DNA of 64,000 nucleotides from Ottelia alismoides (taxonomy: Eukaryota; Streptophyta; Magnoliopsida; Alismatales; Hydrocharitaceae): assembly GCA_037367405.1 (NCBI GenBank), contig JAZKJV010009628.1:264902-328901 (forward strand), written 5' to 3'. Position 1 is the stretch's first letter. Each line of letters begins with the position of its first letter. Both the position numbers and the translations under genes were made by a program. Positions 55,060 through 64,000 of this stretch are shown here, in pieces. The notes below the pieces were generated by a model. It was not told the origin of the DNA, searched no databases, and was given only the letters and a program-made list of their open reading frames with translations.

Positions 55060-56253
55060 TTGACGGTGTTGATTGATAGGCTTGAAAGTAGGATAGCGGG
55101 ATGGAAAGCTTCGATGTTGTCGAAAGGTGGGAAGATGGTGCTTTTGAAGCATGTGTTGTCGGCCATGCATATTTTCTTTTACTCCACGCGACAGCTTCCG
55201 GTTGGCGTTTGCACACACATTGAGGGATTAATGAGGAGATTTTCTGGTTGGACGGGAGGCAAGAAAGACGGGGAGTCCATTTGGTAGGATGGGACAAGAT
55301 GACCTTATCGAAGAAGCGGGGCGGATTGGGAATTTTACGGATGGGGGAGATGAACAAGGCCTTCATGGCGAAATGGGTGGTGCGGATTTGGGGTCAGTCG
55401 AAGGATTTGGTTTGCAGGTTGCTGAGAATGGTATATGACATGACTATATCTTTGGCGGCTGCCCCGTGTCATATGCCTTCTTTTTTATGGAAAGGAATTC
55501 CTGAGGTTGTCTATTTTGGAGGTAACATTGCAACCGGTCCTTGGTGATGGGACATCGTTTCGTTTTTGAAAGAATGACTAGACGGGAGACAGGATTTTGG
55601 GCGAGATGTTCCCACATTTATTTCAGCTTGCCGCAAATAGGTTGGCGACGGTGCAGCATACATGGATGCTTGGATCTTAGGGTCCCACTTTTGTTTCCGT
55701 CTTGTCGGACCAGAGGGTGGAGGAATACATTGCGTTGCAGGCTCATTTGATACGGATTCATGACCTGGGAGAGGGCAGGGATCATTTTAGACGGGGAGGT
55801 GGAAGATTCTCGGTCAAGAAGGCTTATCGATTTTTCGTTAGGGAGGGGGAGGAGGTGGAGGAGAGGTTTGCAAATTATGCTTGGATGATCTAGAGAAGCA
55901 GGGTGCCGAATCGTATTAAGATTTTCCTTTGGTTGCTCCGTAGGGATTGACTTCTCACGCAGACCCGTCGTGGTCACTTGTTGGGGGTCGAGGTTGGGGC
56001 ATGTCCGAGATGTGCTGGGGCGGTGGAGAATGCGGATCACCTTTTCTTTTCATGTCCATTGCATGTCCAGGTCTGGGATGCGGCCACCATTCCATGGTTT
56101 GAAGGGCAGGGCGGTGCGGATTTCTGGAGGAGATTCAAAATGGTGTGTGGTTTTGGGCATGAGGATAGTGCACTTTTTTTGCAATTTTGTGGGCAAGAGA
56201 TGGTGTCATTTTTGGAGGCAGGTTTGTTATACGGGAAATATACTGGAGCATAG
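55060..56253 (+). pseudogene. LINE ORF2 thumb and zinc domain
   Basis: LESRIAGWKASMLSKGGKMV and RQLPVGVCTHIEGLMRRF mark the thumb region; KKRGGLGILRMGEMNKAFMA follows in another frame. The zinc domain is CPRCAGAVENADHLFFSCPL near 56000. Then a short tail to 56253. Confidence 0.85.
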
Positions 56254-56370
56254 CAAATCTTTGTATACGTTGCGGACGATGTGAAATGTTTTTTTTAATT
56301 TATATAAATATACTTTAGTGGTGGGTCCCAATTTCCGGGACTCCACACGGCTTACTTTTCCTAAAAAAAC

Positions 56371-56514
56371 TGAGAAAGAAGAAAGAACCCTCCAACAGAT
56401 AAAAAGAGAGCTTGACCTTGAGGGTTGCGAGGAAGAACCAAATGAGAAAAGGCTAGTAGAATGGGAGCAAAGAATGAAGTGGAGAAAGAAGATCAGCTAA
56501 CAAGCTCACGACAT
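56371..56514 (+). other. Short charged frame, possible LINE ORF2 spacer scrap
   Basis: LQQIKRELDLEGCEEEPNEK and WEQRMKWRKKIS resemble the charged spacer between LINE endonuclease and reverse transcriptase. It is cut by the LTR element at 56515. Similarity is weak. Confidence 0.35.
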
Positions 56515-57050
56515 TGATGCAAAACACGATTCCGGCGTCGACGTTGACAATAAAATATTTGGACGGTGGAATGTCGGTGGAGAAAGGGAGAGGTTGAGAA
56601 GAAGAAAACTCGTCGGAAACGAGGGATTGAAGAAGAAGAAGAACGTGTAGATCACGTGAGGGGAGAGAGAGAGACGGAGATAGAGATAAAATCTCAATTT
56701 TGATTAATACTTGCCTCAATAAAACATTGGACCCTCATCCCTTTATATAGGAGGGATGAGTTTACAAAAATAGTAAACTAATTTAAATTGACAACTATTT
56801 ATCCTAATTGGACTCTAACTAATTAACCGACCAAATTTAAAATCAAACTGACCACTAATTTACCCTAATTGGACTCTAACTAATTAACTGACCAAATTTA
56901 AAATCAAATCTACAAATAAATGTTGGAGATCACAGGCAATCTCAATTATTTAAATTAAATTACAACAACTTAAAAAACGTAAATAAAATTATCTACCATG
57001 ATCTAAATAAATAAATAGACGGTCCTATATGTCGAGTCCACGCTGCATCA
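56515..57050 (-). repeat. 3' LTR of the non-autonomous element
   Basis: Pairs with 58417-58955 over its full length with few differences. On the minus strand it holds CTCCTATATAAAGGGATGAGG, the likely promoter core. Confidence 0.92.
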
Positions 57051-57368
57051 ACTCTCCTCCGCTTTAAAAAATTCGTCTCCCGACGAATTGGTTGAGGTAG
57101 ATGCATTGTTGGAGAATTCATCCTTGAGCTGTGGCTGCAACTCCTTCAATTAGGTCTTTTTCAATGTTACGTTTGTAGTTTTCCCCAATTGGAGGGCATC
57201 TCTGCAATTTTCGTACCCCTTCATTTAAAGGCATTTTGGACGAGGGCCTCTTGAAATGTCCCTTGGAATAAACTTTGTAGCAAGGGGGGGCTTCCTTGTA
57301 ATTTGCCCCAAATAATATCCAATCCCACATGTCGTGGGATTCAACTCCCATAACCAGCGGGCTCCCTG

Positions 57369-58416
57369 TTAGGGTTTGCCCGAGTCCCTTGCGTATAAGG
57401 CGCGGGCGGCGCGGGTTGGGGAGGATGGATGGCGAGGCCGGCGAGGCCTTGCGCGCGCTGCTGGAGGTCGCGAGGGGGGTAGAGGGCGGAAGATGGCGCG
57501 GATGGGTGCTTGCAGCAGGGCAGCGGCAGTGGGAGTCGAAGCTGCGAGGGCTGGCGCACGGGGAAAGGGTTCGTTTTGGGGCGAGGGCGAGGGGTTTTGG
57601 ACTGGGGAGGGGGAGGTGCGGTGCTGGCAGGACACGGGATTTGGGGGTGGGGGCGCAGGTGGGGAAAGGGAGGGAAGGAGGCGGCGATGGCGTGGGGAAG
57701 TGGGGAACGGGAGGGTGGCGAAGAGGAGAGGGAGGGGCGGGTCAGCGGGGCTGGACTTGTCGAGGGCGAGGCGGGTGTCGGGTGGCGGGGCTGGGAGGGT
57801 TAGGGGCAAGGGGTTGGCCTGTGGTAACGCGTCGAGGGTTGGGGTAGCAGGTGTTAGGGTCGGCGGCGGCAACAGGGATGGGATTGGGACTGGGGTTGTG
57901 ATCGAGGAAGGCAGGGAAAGTACCTGGGATGGTTTGGGCGGTGCCGGAGTGGTCGGAGGGGGTGATGGGACCAACTTCGTTAGCGGCATCAGATCTGAAA
58001 TATCCTGGACAGCAGTCGTCTTGCCGTTTTTTCCTTCTAAAACGGCCTGGACAGCGGTCGTTTCGTCTTCCACGGCGAGGCTTTCTTCGTTAAAACTCCC
58101 GACAGCGGCTTCGGCGGTTGGAGGCTTTGATTGGGCGTCGCGGAAGGCTTCGAAGTTAGCCATAAAAGCTTGAAGCTCGGAGTGGAATGTGGTTTGCAAG
58201 TGATGCAAATCACGTAACATGCGCTCCGTCTCCTTGTCGTAGTCGTCGTTGGCTCGTCGTTTTCTGTCAGACGAGCGATGGTCCCTTGATGCATGTCGGC
58301 GCGAGTATCTGGACGGATCGTCAGATCGTGGGGACGATCTGTAAGCCATGCTCTGAGTGGAAGCTTCGAAGTTAGCCATAAAAGCTTGAAGCTCGGAGTG
58401 GAATGTGGTTTGCAAT
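57369..58416 (-). CDS. Gag-like, proline-rich open frame of the non-autonomous element
   Basis: A frame of about 350 codons is uninterrupted. The N-terminal third repeats LQTTFHSELQAFMANFEA twice, separated by a charged RSSDRKRRANDDYDKETERM stretch. The rest is Pro/Ala/Ser/Thr-rich without a recognisable domain. The first Met lies just inside the LTR (58424), so the natural start is lost or elsewhere. Uninterrupted coding supports recent activity or low-complexity GC-rich chance; no zinc knuckle was seen. Confidence 0.55.
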
Positions 58417-58418
58417 TG
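58151..58418 (-). repeat. 52-bp direct repeat pair in the non-autonomous element
   Basis: CTTCGAAGTTAGCCATAAAA through GGTTTGCA occurs at about 58151-58202 and again at 58367-58415. The first copy continues AGTGATGCAAATCAC inside the frame; the second continues ATTGATGCAAAACAC, which is the LTR. The shared TGATGCAAA suggests a jump at microhomology. Confidence 0.8.
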
Positions 58419-58955
58419 ATGCAAAACACGATTCCGACGTCGACGTTGACAATAAAATATTTGGGCGGTGGAATGTCGGTGGAGAAAGGGAGAGGTTGAG
58501 AAGAAGAAAACTCGTCGGAAACGAGGGATTGAAGAAGAAGAAGAAACGTGTAGATCACGTGAGGGGAGAGAGAGAGAGACGGAGATAGAGATAAAATCTC
58601 AATTTTGATTAATACTTGCCTCAATAAAACATTGGACCCTCATCCCTTTATATAGGAGGGATGAGTTTACAAAAATAATAAACTAATTTAAATTGACAAC
58701 TATTTATCCTAATTGGACTCTAACTAATTAACCGACCAAATTTAAAATCAAATTGACCACTAATTTATCCTAATTGGACTCTAACTAATTAACTGACCAA
58801 ATTTAAAATCAAATCTACAAATAAATGTTGGAGATCACAGGCAATCTCAATTATTTAAATTAAATTGCGACAACTTAAAAAACGTAAATAAAATTATCTA
58901 GCATGATCTAAATAAATAAATAGACGGCCCTATATGTCGAGTCCACGCTGCATCA
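58417..58955 (-). repeat. 5' LTR of the non-autonomous element
   Basis: As the partner LTR. On the minus strand its end CGTGTTTTGCATCA runs directly into gag-like sequence (ATTGCAAACC) instead of a primer site. Confidence 0.92.
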
Positions 58956-58960
58956 GACAT

Positions 58961-60316
58961 GCCCCCATACCCACATGAATGGGAGATATTTTGGAATTTT
59001 TGTGAAGATGACACTCAATACCATTGATATCATCAGCATGCCCCCATATCTGGCAACATATTGAGTGAGATGTGGGCAGCATATAGAAGTAACAACACTC
59101 GTATGTATAAATATTGGTGGGACAGCAGCATGGAAAAATACGGTGGAATGCTGCTAACATGTCGTGGCACCGTGAACATTGCCATTGCTTGGTGATAGCA
59201 AACAATTGATCAATGCAACTTATGTGGCAAAACAAGTATGGGCAATGGGCACTAAAACATCATATAACCAAACGGGATTAGTGGCATTTTTTTTAGGAAA
59301 AGATTCATTGAAATGTCAGGACCTCAAGTACAGCACCATGAAAGTTTAGTAGTACTAACTACTAACATCTTCAAAATGAATAACAAACTAGAGGTGTTGA
59401 AACCTTTGACCAGAGGTGGTGCTAGCATATTCAAAAGTAAGATGCTACTAGTGGAAGCACGAGCAAATTTAAACTAAAAATGGTACTCAAGTTTATTTGA
59501 ACGTACAAAAGTGCCGACAATTTCAGGACAAAAAGGATGCCATTAAAGATGCTAACATCGACAAGCATGCCAATGAGAAGTTTGCTAACACCTAGCACCT
59601 TATAGATAACATTAATAATGCATTGAAATTTTGGAATTCAAATATTCAATTAAACCATATGAATTCTTTCAGCCCCGCGACTTGGTTATACGGTCAGCAC
59701 TGGATCGATTAGGTCACCACCCCAAGCATCCACAGGAACATGGGAAGATGGGACATGTTTGCAAGTAATTTTACCGTACATTTTAGATCCAAATGGATCC
59801 TCCCGGGACCTCAAACATTATTAGTTATTACTAAGTGGAAAGTAATGCTACATGGATGATTAGGAAAAGAGTAATTAAGGTAAAGCTGTCCAACTCCACC
59901 ACATCTTCACTGTGTGCATGTTTTCCTTTCCATTCCCACCAAGACTAACTATTCAACCTCAGCCTTCACATACCTGTAACTGTCCAATCAACCATCATTC
60001 TAAAATTAGTTTCCCGCAGGATACCATGCTAGTATTCTCTCATAAAGGGACAAACCTCCTACATGCACATCGCATATAAAAATCCGACCACGTCTGTCCA
60101 CGACCTGACAATTTGATTGTTTGCATTGGTTTTTGGCTACCAAAGCCAGTGCCCATCATCTCATGGCTTCCGTTCTACTTGAGCACGTTGGTCTCGTCTA
60201 AATAACTACATTCAAGCAACAAATTCTCCAAAAAGCAGCGCGCAAGCACGGCTGCAAATTCATGTTACACACAGTTACGAGGATATCGACATCAACTGGG
60301 AGTCTAATGAACTAAC
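58961..60316. other. ERG intron 1, sequence next to exon 1
   Basis: AT-rich and apparently unique. No paired repeats or coding similarity found. The donor GTTAGT of exon 1 lies at 60316-60311. Confidence 0.5.
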
Positions 60317-60741
60317 CATGGTATTCGTCAGCGACGACTTGCCGGCATTAGGAGCCCCCACGATCCCGACAAGCAACGACCTCTGATCCTCCACGCTGAC
60401 TGTCCGATCACCACCACCATCTCCGTCCTCCTCGGCATCATCTGGCGGCGACAGTGCAGCGTCCAGAAGAGCCCTCGCGAGCCGCTGCGACCTATCCTCG
60501 TCGTCATCCCCCTCCTTCCCCGAGCGTCCGCCGAAGAGCGCGCGGTTGACCTTCTCCCTGTAGGCCGTGTCCCACCACGGCGTCGTGGTGGGGGATTCGT
60601 CGTCGGAAGAGATGGAAGGGCGGTTTGGGTCGGGAGTGGCGGCGGCAGCGTAGAGGCGGGAGATGAAGGGACGGCGGAGGGATTGAGAAGGGGGAAGGAG
60701 GGGAGGAGCCTCAGGGCGGCTCTCAGGGATGATCTAAACAT
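60317..60741 (-). CDS. ERG: ERG exon 1: presequence, acidic linker and G1 P-loop
   Basis: The ATG at 60741 opens a frame starting MFRSSLRAALRLLP, an Arg/Ser/Leu-rich stretch like a mitochondrial presequence. The GTPase frame is a different one, open from 60733 after a TAG at 60736-60734. It encodes ISRLYAAAATPDP, WWDTAYREKVNRALFGG, an Asp/Glu/Gly linker and the P-loop GAPNAGKSS near 60360-60334. The two frames differ by one base (or two), most simply from an indel in the C-rich run around 60680-60710. No ATG occurs in the GTPase frame within the exon. The exon ends ACCATG|GTTAGT in phase 0, matching exon 2. GC content is far above the surrounding intron. Confidence 0.82.
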
Positions 60742-61190
60742 TGAAGGGTGGCGCGGCGGGGAGGAATGGTGGAGAGCTTCGGGGGGTGTTCGCGGGAGGG
60801 AGAGGATGTAAGCAGGGTTGGGGTTTTGCCCTCTTTTTGGGAGGTATTCCGGGACATGGGGTTTAAGGATGAGTGTGCTTCGTGGTCCTCACCACAAAAC
60901 AACCAAGGAAGAAATTTTACGCGGAATGCACCTACTAAGTATAATTGTGGTGTTAAATAAATTTGTTATTTACTCCGTAGAAATGTCAGAATGAGTGTAT
61001 CAGGGTACTAAATATAATTGCAGTGGTAAAATAAATTTGTTATTTACTGTATAGAGATGTCAAAATGAGTGTGGTGATTGGGTATCTAAATCTACTCTAT
61101 TTAATGATATGAAATCCATATTATTTATTTTTGGAGGGGTTTAGGACGATGCGGATTTATGATTCTTTTTTTGGTACATGAACTCAACCC
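60742..61190 (-). promoter_or_regulatory. ERG: Presumed ERG 5' leader and upstream region
   Basis: Sequence upstream of the exon 1 ATG. It is GC-rich and purine-biased for about 100 bp on the plus strand, then AT-rich. No clear TATA box is seen close to the start. The tandem duplication at 60933-61078 lies 190-340 bp upstream. Confidence 0.4.
60933..61078. repeat. 73-bp tandem duplication upstream of ERG
   Basis: TACTAAGTATAATTG at 60933 and TACTAAATATAATTG at 61006 begin two imperfect copies that also share ATAAATTTGTTATTTACT and ATGTCA(G/A)AATGAGTGT. The period is 73 bp. Confidence 0.8.
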
Positions 61191-61239
61191 CGTCCCGAAT
61201 CTAAATGCATACACACACATAGAGAGAGATAGAGAGAGT

Positions 61240-61625
61240 TCAATGGGGTTGTCCTTGGGGGGGGCTAACTTGGCTCCCCCGCGCAATTTCGTCTAGTTTT
61301 TTTATTTATTTTTTTGAAAATTTCTTTCATGGAATTTCATCACTATATCCCTATATTATGTCATTAAAATTTTGTGCGAAACAGAAACTCCTACGACCTC
61401 GGTCCCAAACAACCATTTTTTAACGGTAACAGAATTGCTAAAAACAACCCCATCTGGATGGAGGCTGTAGGAGTCTCTGTTTCACACGAAATTTTAATGA
61501 CATAATATAGGGATATATTGATGAAAATCCACGGAAGAAAATTTCAAAAAAAAATAAAATAAGCGGGCGAAATGGGGCGGGAGGGAGTTAAGTTAGCTAC
61601 CCCATGAGGGCAGTCTCATTTTACC
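61240..61625. mobile_element. Foldback MITE, family 1, copy 1
   Basis: The two halves are inverted: ATGGGGTTGTCCTTGGGG/GGCTAACTTGG on the left, GTTAGCTACCCCATGAGGGCAG on the right. Inner arms share TATATCCCTATATTATGTCA and ACAGAAACTCCTAC against their complements. Non-coding. A TA/GA microsatellite borders the right end. Confidence 0.8.
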
Positions 61626-61660
61626 CATATATATATATATAGAGAGAGAGAGAGAGGGAG

Positions 61661-61829
61661 AGGAGTGATCCTATGAGAGCCAAAACCTGTGAGAGCATGA
61701 GAGCATGCATTCTAGACCACATGATCCAACCAGTAGAGAGAATAGCATGAGAGAGAAAACTGAATCATATGGTCTAGAATGCATGCTCTCATGCTCTCAC
61801 ATTTTTTTGCTCTCATAAGATCACTCCTC
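61661..61829. mobile_element. Foldback MITE, family 2, copy 1
   Basis: GGAGTGATCCTATGAGAGC on the left faces GCTCTCATAAGATCACTCC on the right. Inner arms ATGAGAGCATGCATTCTAGACC and its complement follow. About 170 bp, set in TA and GA repeats on both sides. Confidence 0.82.
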
Positions 61830-61856
61830 CATATCTATATATCTATATATAGAGAG

Positions 61857-62228
61857 GTTAATGGAACTGCCCCCTTGAGGTAGCCAACATGGCTGCCCCC
61901 ACACCATTTACGGTATTTTTTTATTTTTTTTTCAAAAAATATCGCCATGTATATTCAATCCTATATCCCTCTTATATGCCATTCGAATTTCGTCAGAAAC
62001 AGTGACTCCTACGGCCTCCTTCTAGACGGTCATTTTTTAATGGTAAAAGGATTTTTTAAATCGACACCATCTCGATGGAGGGCGTAGGAGTCTCTGTTTC
62101 TGATGAATTAGAATGGTATATAAGAGGGATATAGGGATGAATATACATGATTTTATTTTTCAAAAAAAATAAAAAAAACACGTCGAAATAGGGAGCGGGG
62201 CAGCCATGTTGGGCAGCCCCATTAAATC
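61857..62228. mobile_element. Foldback MITE, family 1, copy 2
   Basis: TTAATGGAACTGCCCCCTTG and GCCAACATGGCTGCCCC on the left face GGGGCAGCCATGTTGGGCAG on the right. Inner arms match copy 1 (ACTCCTACGGCCTCC and its complement). Non-coding. Confidence 0.8.
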
Positions 62229-62261
62229 CATATGTGTGTGTGTGTATATAGAGAGAGAAAG

Positions 62262-62423
62262 AGGAGCGATCCTATGAGATGGGATTTTGTGAGATGGTGA
62301 GATGAGACATTCTGGACCACAAGTTGTTGTATTCTCTGTCCTGCCTTTCTCTCTCCTGGTTGGAACTAGTGGTACAGAATGTTTCATCTCACCATCTCAC
62401 CAAAATCCCATCTCATAGGATCG

Positions 62424-62428
<5 letters not shown>
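62262..62428. mobile_element. Foldback MITE, family 2, copy 2
   Basis: GAGCGATCCTATGAGATGGG faces CCCATCTCATAGGATCGC. Inner arms TGAGATGAGACATTCTG and CAGAATGTTTCATCTCA. Same organisation as 61661-61829. Confidence 0.82.
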
Positions 62429-62500
<72 letters not shown>

Positions 62501-62545
62501 GTATATACATATATATACATATATATACATATATATATATTCATT
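62427..62545. repeat. CT and TA microsatellites
   Basis: (CT)n at about 62427-62461 passes directly into (TA)n to 62492, then ATAC/ATAT variants to 62545. Open frames here (Tyr/Ile or Ser/Leu repeats) are translations of the repeat. Confidence 0.95.
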
Positions 62546-62559
62546 GGGATTGGGGTGTT

Positions 62560-63137
62560 TACACATATGTGTGGGTAACTTTCCTACAACCACCTCTTTT
62601 TTCCTTAATTTTTTGGATTTTTTGAAAAGTATCGTTAGAGGATTTACTTGGAATATTAAGTGGAATATGCCTTTTCAAATTTCATGTAAAACAGACATTC
62701 TTAACATGTCCATCGAAATGTGTTGGTTTCGACAAATATGATATCGTTAAAATTGGATTGCCTTGATGGATAAGTTAAAAGTCTCGAAATAAGTTGAAAT
62801 TTGAATGACGCTGCAATGATATATTGTGATCTAAATCCCCGATGATTCAATTCAAAAAAACAAAAAAAAAAGATAAAAGAGAGAAAGGACGGGTGTAGAA
62901 AAGTTACCTGCACAAATATGTAAGCTCCCTTTTCTCATAGACATTTACATACACACATGTGTGTGTTTATATGTTCCACAGTATTCAAACTAATCAAACT
63001 TAAACTATGTCTTATCCTTCTCTATATAAAGGTCTCGCTACATTTCCCTTCTGAAACAGATCCGTATTCAACTATTTTTTGTCTTTGATATTTAACTGTA
63101 CATGTTTTGTTATTGTCAAAATAGAGTTTAAGGTGGT
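62560..63137 (-). repeat. Probable 3' LTR of Copia F
   Basis: On the minus strand sequence following the polyprotein end starts TGGAGTGTCGGTGACC and contains ACCTTTATATAGAGAAGG, an LTR-like TATA core. No partner LTR is in the window, so both ends are uncertain. Confidence 0.45.
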
Positions 63138-63151
63138 CACCGACACTCCAC

Positions 63152-64000
63152 TCATTTAGGTTGGGTTACTACTGTGGGTAAACTCTCAGTGGGTTTCAGC
63201 CCCATCCCAAGTCTGGATTTTTGGACTAAAGATCTATCAAGTCCCTTTGTAAGTGGATATGTCGTGTTGTCTTTGGTACTAACAAATTCCACAGCAATCA
63301 CTCCAGAAGACACCAAATCCCTAATAGATTTAAGTCTAACTTGGATATGTCTTCTTGTTTTCTGATTGTACTTTGAACTCTTTACCTTTACAATAGTAGT
63401 CATGCTATCACAATGTAAAGAAATTGCCAGTATTGGCTTACCCACCATGGGCATCTCAGAGAGAAGCTCCCTAAGCCATTCAGCCTCTACATGTTGTGTC
63501 CAAAGCACACAGCTCTGCCTCAAAAGTAGACCGAGCCAAGATGGTCTGTTTCACAGACCTCCAGGAGACTGCATCGCCTCCAAGGGTAAATACATACTCA
63601 GTCACACCGTTACTCCCGGAGTCCTCCATTTGACCTATCCAACTTGCATCACTGTATCCTTCTAAGACAGGAGGATATTTACCATAATGTAGTCCAAGAA
63701 GTGCAGTACCCTTAAGGTACTTCAGCACTCTATCCAAGGCCTCCCAATGAGTACGGTCAGGACAGCTCGTATATCTACTTAACTTTGCGACCGTGAATGA
63801 AATATCAGGTCGAGTACAGTTCGCAAGATACATCAAGCTCCCTATAATCTGGGAATATCGTAGTTGTGCTACAGGTATTCCACTTTTGTTCTTGCAGAGA
63901 GGTTTAGATGAATCATAAGGAGTGCATACAGATTTACAGCTCTGATAGCCAAATTTTTCAAGAACTTTCTCAGTATAATGTGACTGAGACACAACTATCC
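63152..64000 (-). pseudogene. Copia F reverse transcriptase end and RNase H, minus strand
   Basis: SQSHYTEKVLEKFGYQSCKS, GSLMYLANCTRPDISFTVAK, the connection domain, then RNase H: GYSDASWIG, GGDAVSWRSVKQTILARSTF, ELCALDT. A frameshift near 63500 leads to VEAEWLRELL, CDSMTTIVKVKS and KDNTTYPLTKGL. The lineage differs from Copia A-E (Lys/Glu-rich KVLEKFGY entry). The 5' part lies beyond the right edge. Confidence 0.88.

Larger units (their letters stand above)
53780..56370 (+). mobile_element. 5'-truncated L1-type LINE
   Basis: Starts inside ORF2 before the reverse transcriptase (MRVALVRLGMSQLQELDG), with no endonuclease, and runs to a 3' tail GGGTCCCAATTTCCGGGACT...CCTAAAAAAACTG near 56370. 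This is the normal pattern for LINEs that stopped copying early. Frames are broken in several places. It lies in ERG intron 1, antisense to the gene. Confidence 0.85.
56515..58955 (-). mobile_element. Non-autonomous LTR retrotransposon, probably Ty3-like
   Basis: LTRs at 56515-57050 and 58417-58955 (536 and 539 bp) are nearly identical, with TGATGCA...TGCATCA ends. GACAT at 56510-56514 and 58956-58960 is a perfect 5-bp duplication. A purine tract AAAGCGGAGGAGAGT abuts the left LTR on the minus strand, so transcription runs right to left. The 1.37-kb interior has one 350-codon frame and a short polyprotein-tail-like end (STSTNSSGDEFFKAEES). No protease, reverse transcriptase or integrase. No primer site follows the 5' LTR; the junction is rearranged. 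Confidence 0.9.
1335..60741 (-). other. ERG: ERA-like GTPase gene body (ERG family), six exons found, introns full of transposons
   Basis: Six minus-strand exons together encode most of an ERA-type GTPase followed by a KH RNA-binding domain. Bacterial and organellar ERA proteins bind the 3' end of small-subunit rRNA and help ribosome assembly; the plant ERG protein is thought to act in mitochondria (family knowledge). Introns are about 12.1 kb, 38.9 kb, 86 bp, 7.2 kb and 120 bp, plus one running off the left edge. Exon phases match at each junction I could check. Three lesions stand out: a frame conflict in exon 1, an in-frame TGA at 9092-9094, and no exon found for the segment between TQI and RQDPRV that should hold the DTPG motif. 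The last KH exon is expected left of base 1. The lesions suggest a pseudogene, but the clean splice sites leave sequencing error possible. Confidence 0.85.

Noticed and set aside
57376..58173. Plus-strand 265-codon Gly/Arg-rich frame
   Set aside because: It is antisense to the gag-like minus-strand frame of the LTR element; GC-rich sequence keeps both strands open.
62324..62741. Open frames with Tyr/Ile and Ser/Leu repeats
   Set aside because: They are translations of CT and TA microsatellites and change character at the repeat borders.

Overview
This is plant nuclear DNA. The evidence is spliced exons of a eukaryotic gene, short-LTR Copia retrotransposons with initiator-Met-tRNA-type primer sites, L1-type LINEs, hAT and Mutator transposons, miniature elements, and AT-rich background broken by GC-rich islands. 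The species cannot be named from the sequence. Very long, transposon-packed introns argue against a compact genome.

One host gene frames almost the whole window. On the minus strand, six exons of an ERA-like GTPase (plant ERG family: P-loop GTPase plus KH domain) lie at 60741-60317, 48211-48122, 9245-9084, 8997-8931, 1702-1595 and 1474-1335, and the last exon falls beyond the left edge. Splice phases agree throughout. However, this copy has a frameshift between its presequence and GTPase frames, an in-frame TGA in the NKVD exon, and no detectable exon for the DTPG (G3) segment. It may be a decaying copy or contain assembly errors.

The introns hold nearly everything else. Intron 8930-1703 contains a decayed LINE (2.7-8.0 kb), a TRIM-like element and a tRNA-derived SINE. 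The 38.9 kb intron 48121-9246 holds Copia A (10176-16063), Copia B (16411-21985, the best preserved), Copia C (22412-38377), a Mutator element (39429-40585), and Copia E (from 40907) split by minus-strand Copia D (41579-46545). Copia C is itself filled with a gene-poor LTR element (23562-26108), a 6.2 kb hAT transposon (27030-33184) and a 2.46 kb solo LTR (33600-36058). Inside the hAT sits a Pack-MULE (27946-29467) carrying a MAP-kinase gene fragment. The 12.1 kb intron 60316-48212 holds LINE fragments, a long-TIR Mutator element (50415-52913), a 5'-truncated LINE (53780-56370) and a non-autonomous LTR element (56515-58955) with a perfect 5-bp target duplication.

Upstream of the gene (60742-64000) are a 73-bp tandem duplication, four alternating foldback MITEs in TA/GA microsatellites, and the 3' end of a minus-strand Copia of a different lineage. 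Target-site duplications give a clear order of insertion for most elements. No rRNA, tRNA gene or CRISPR array was seen.
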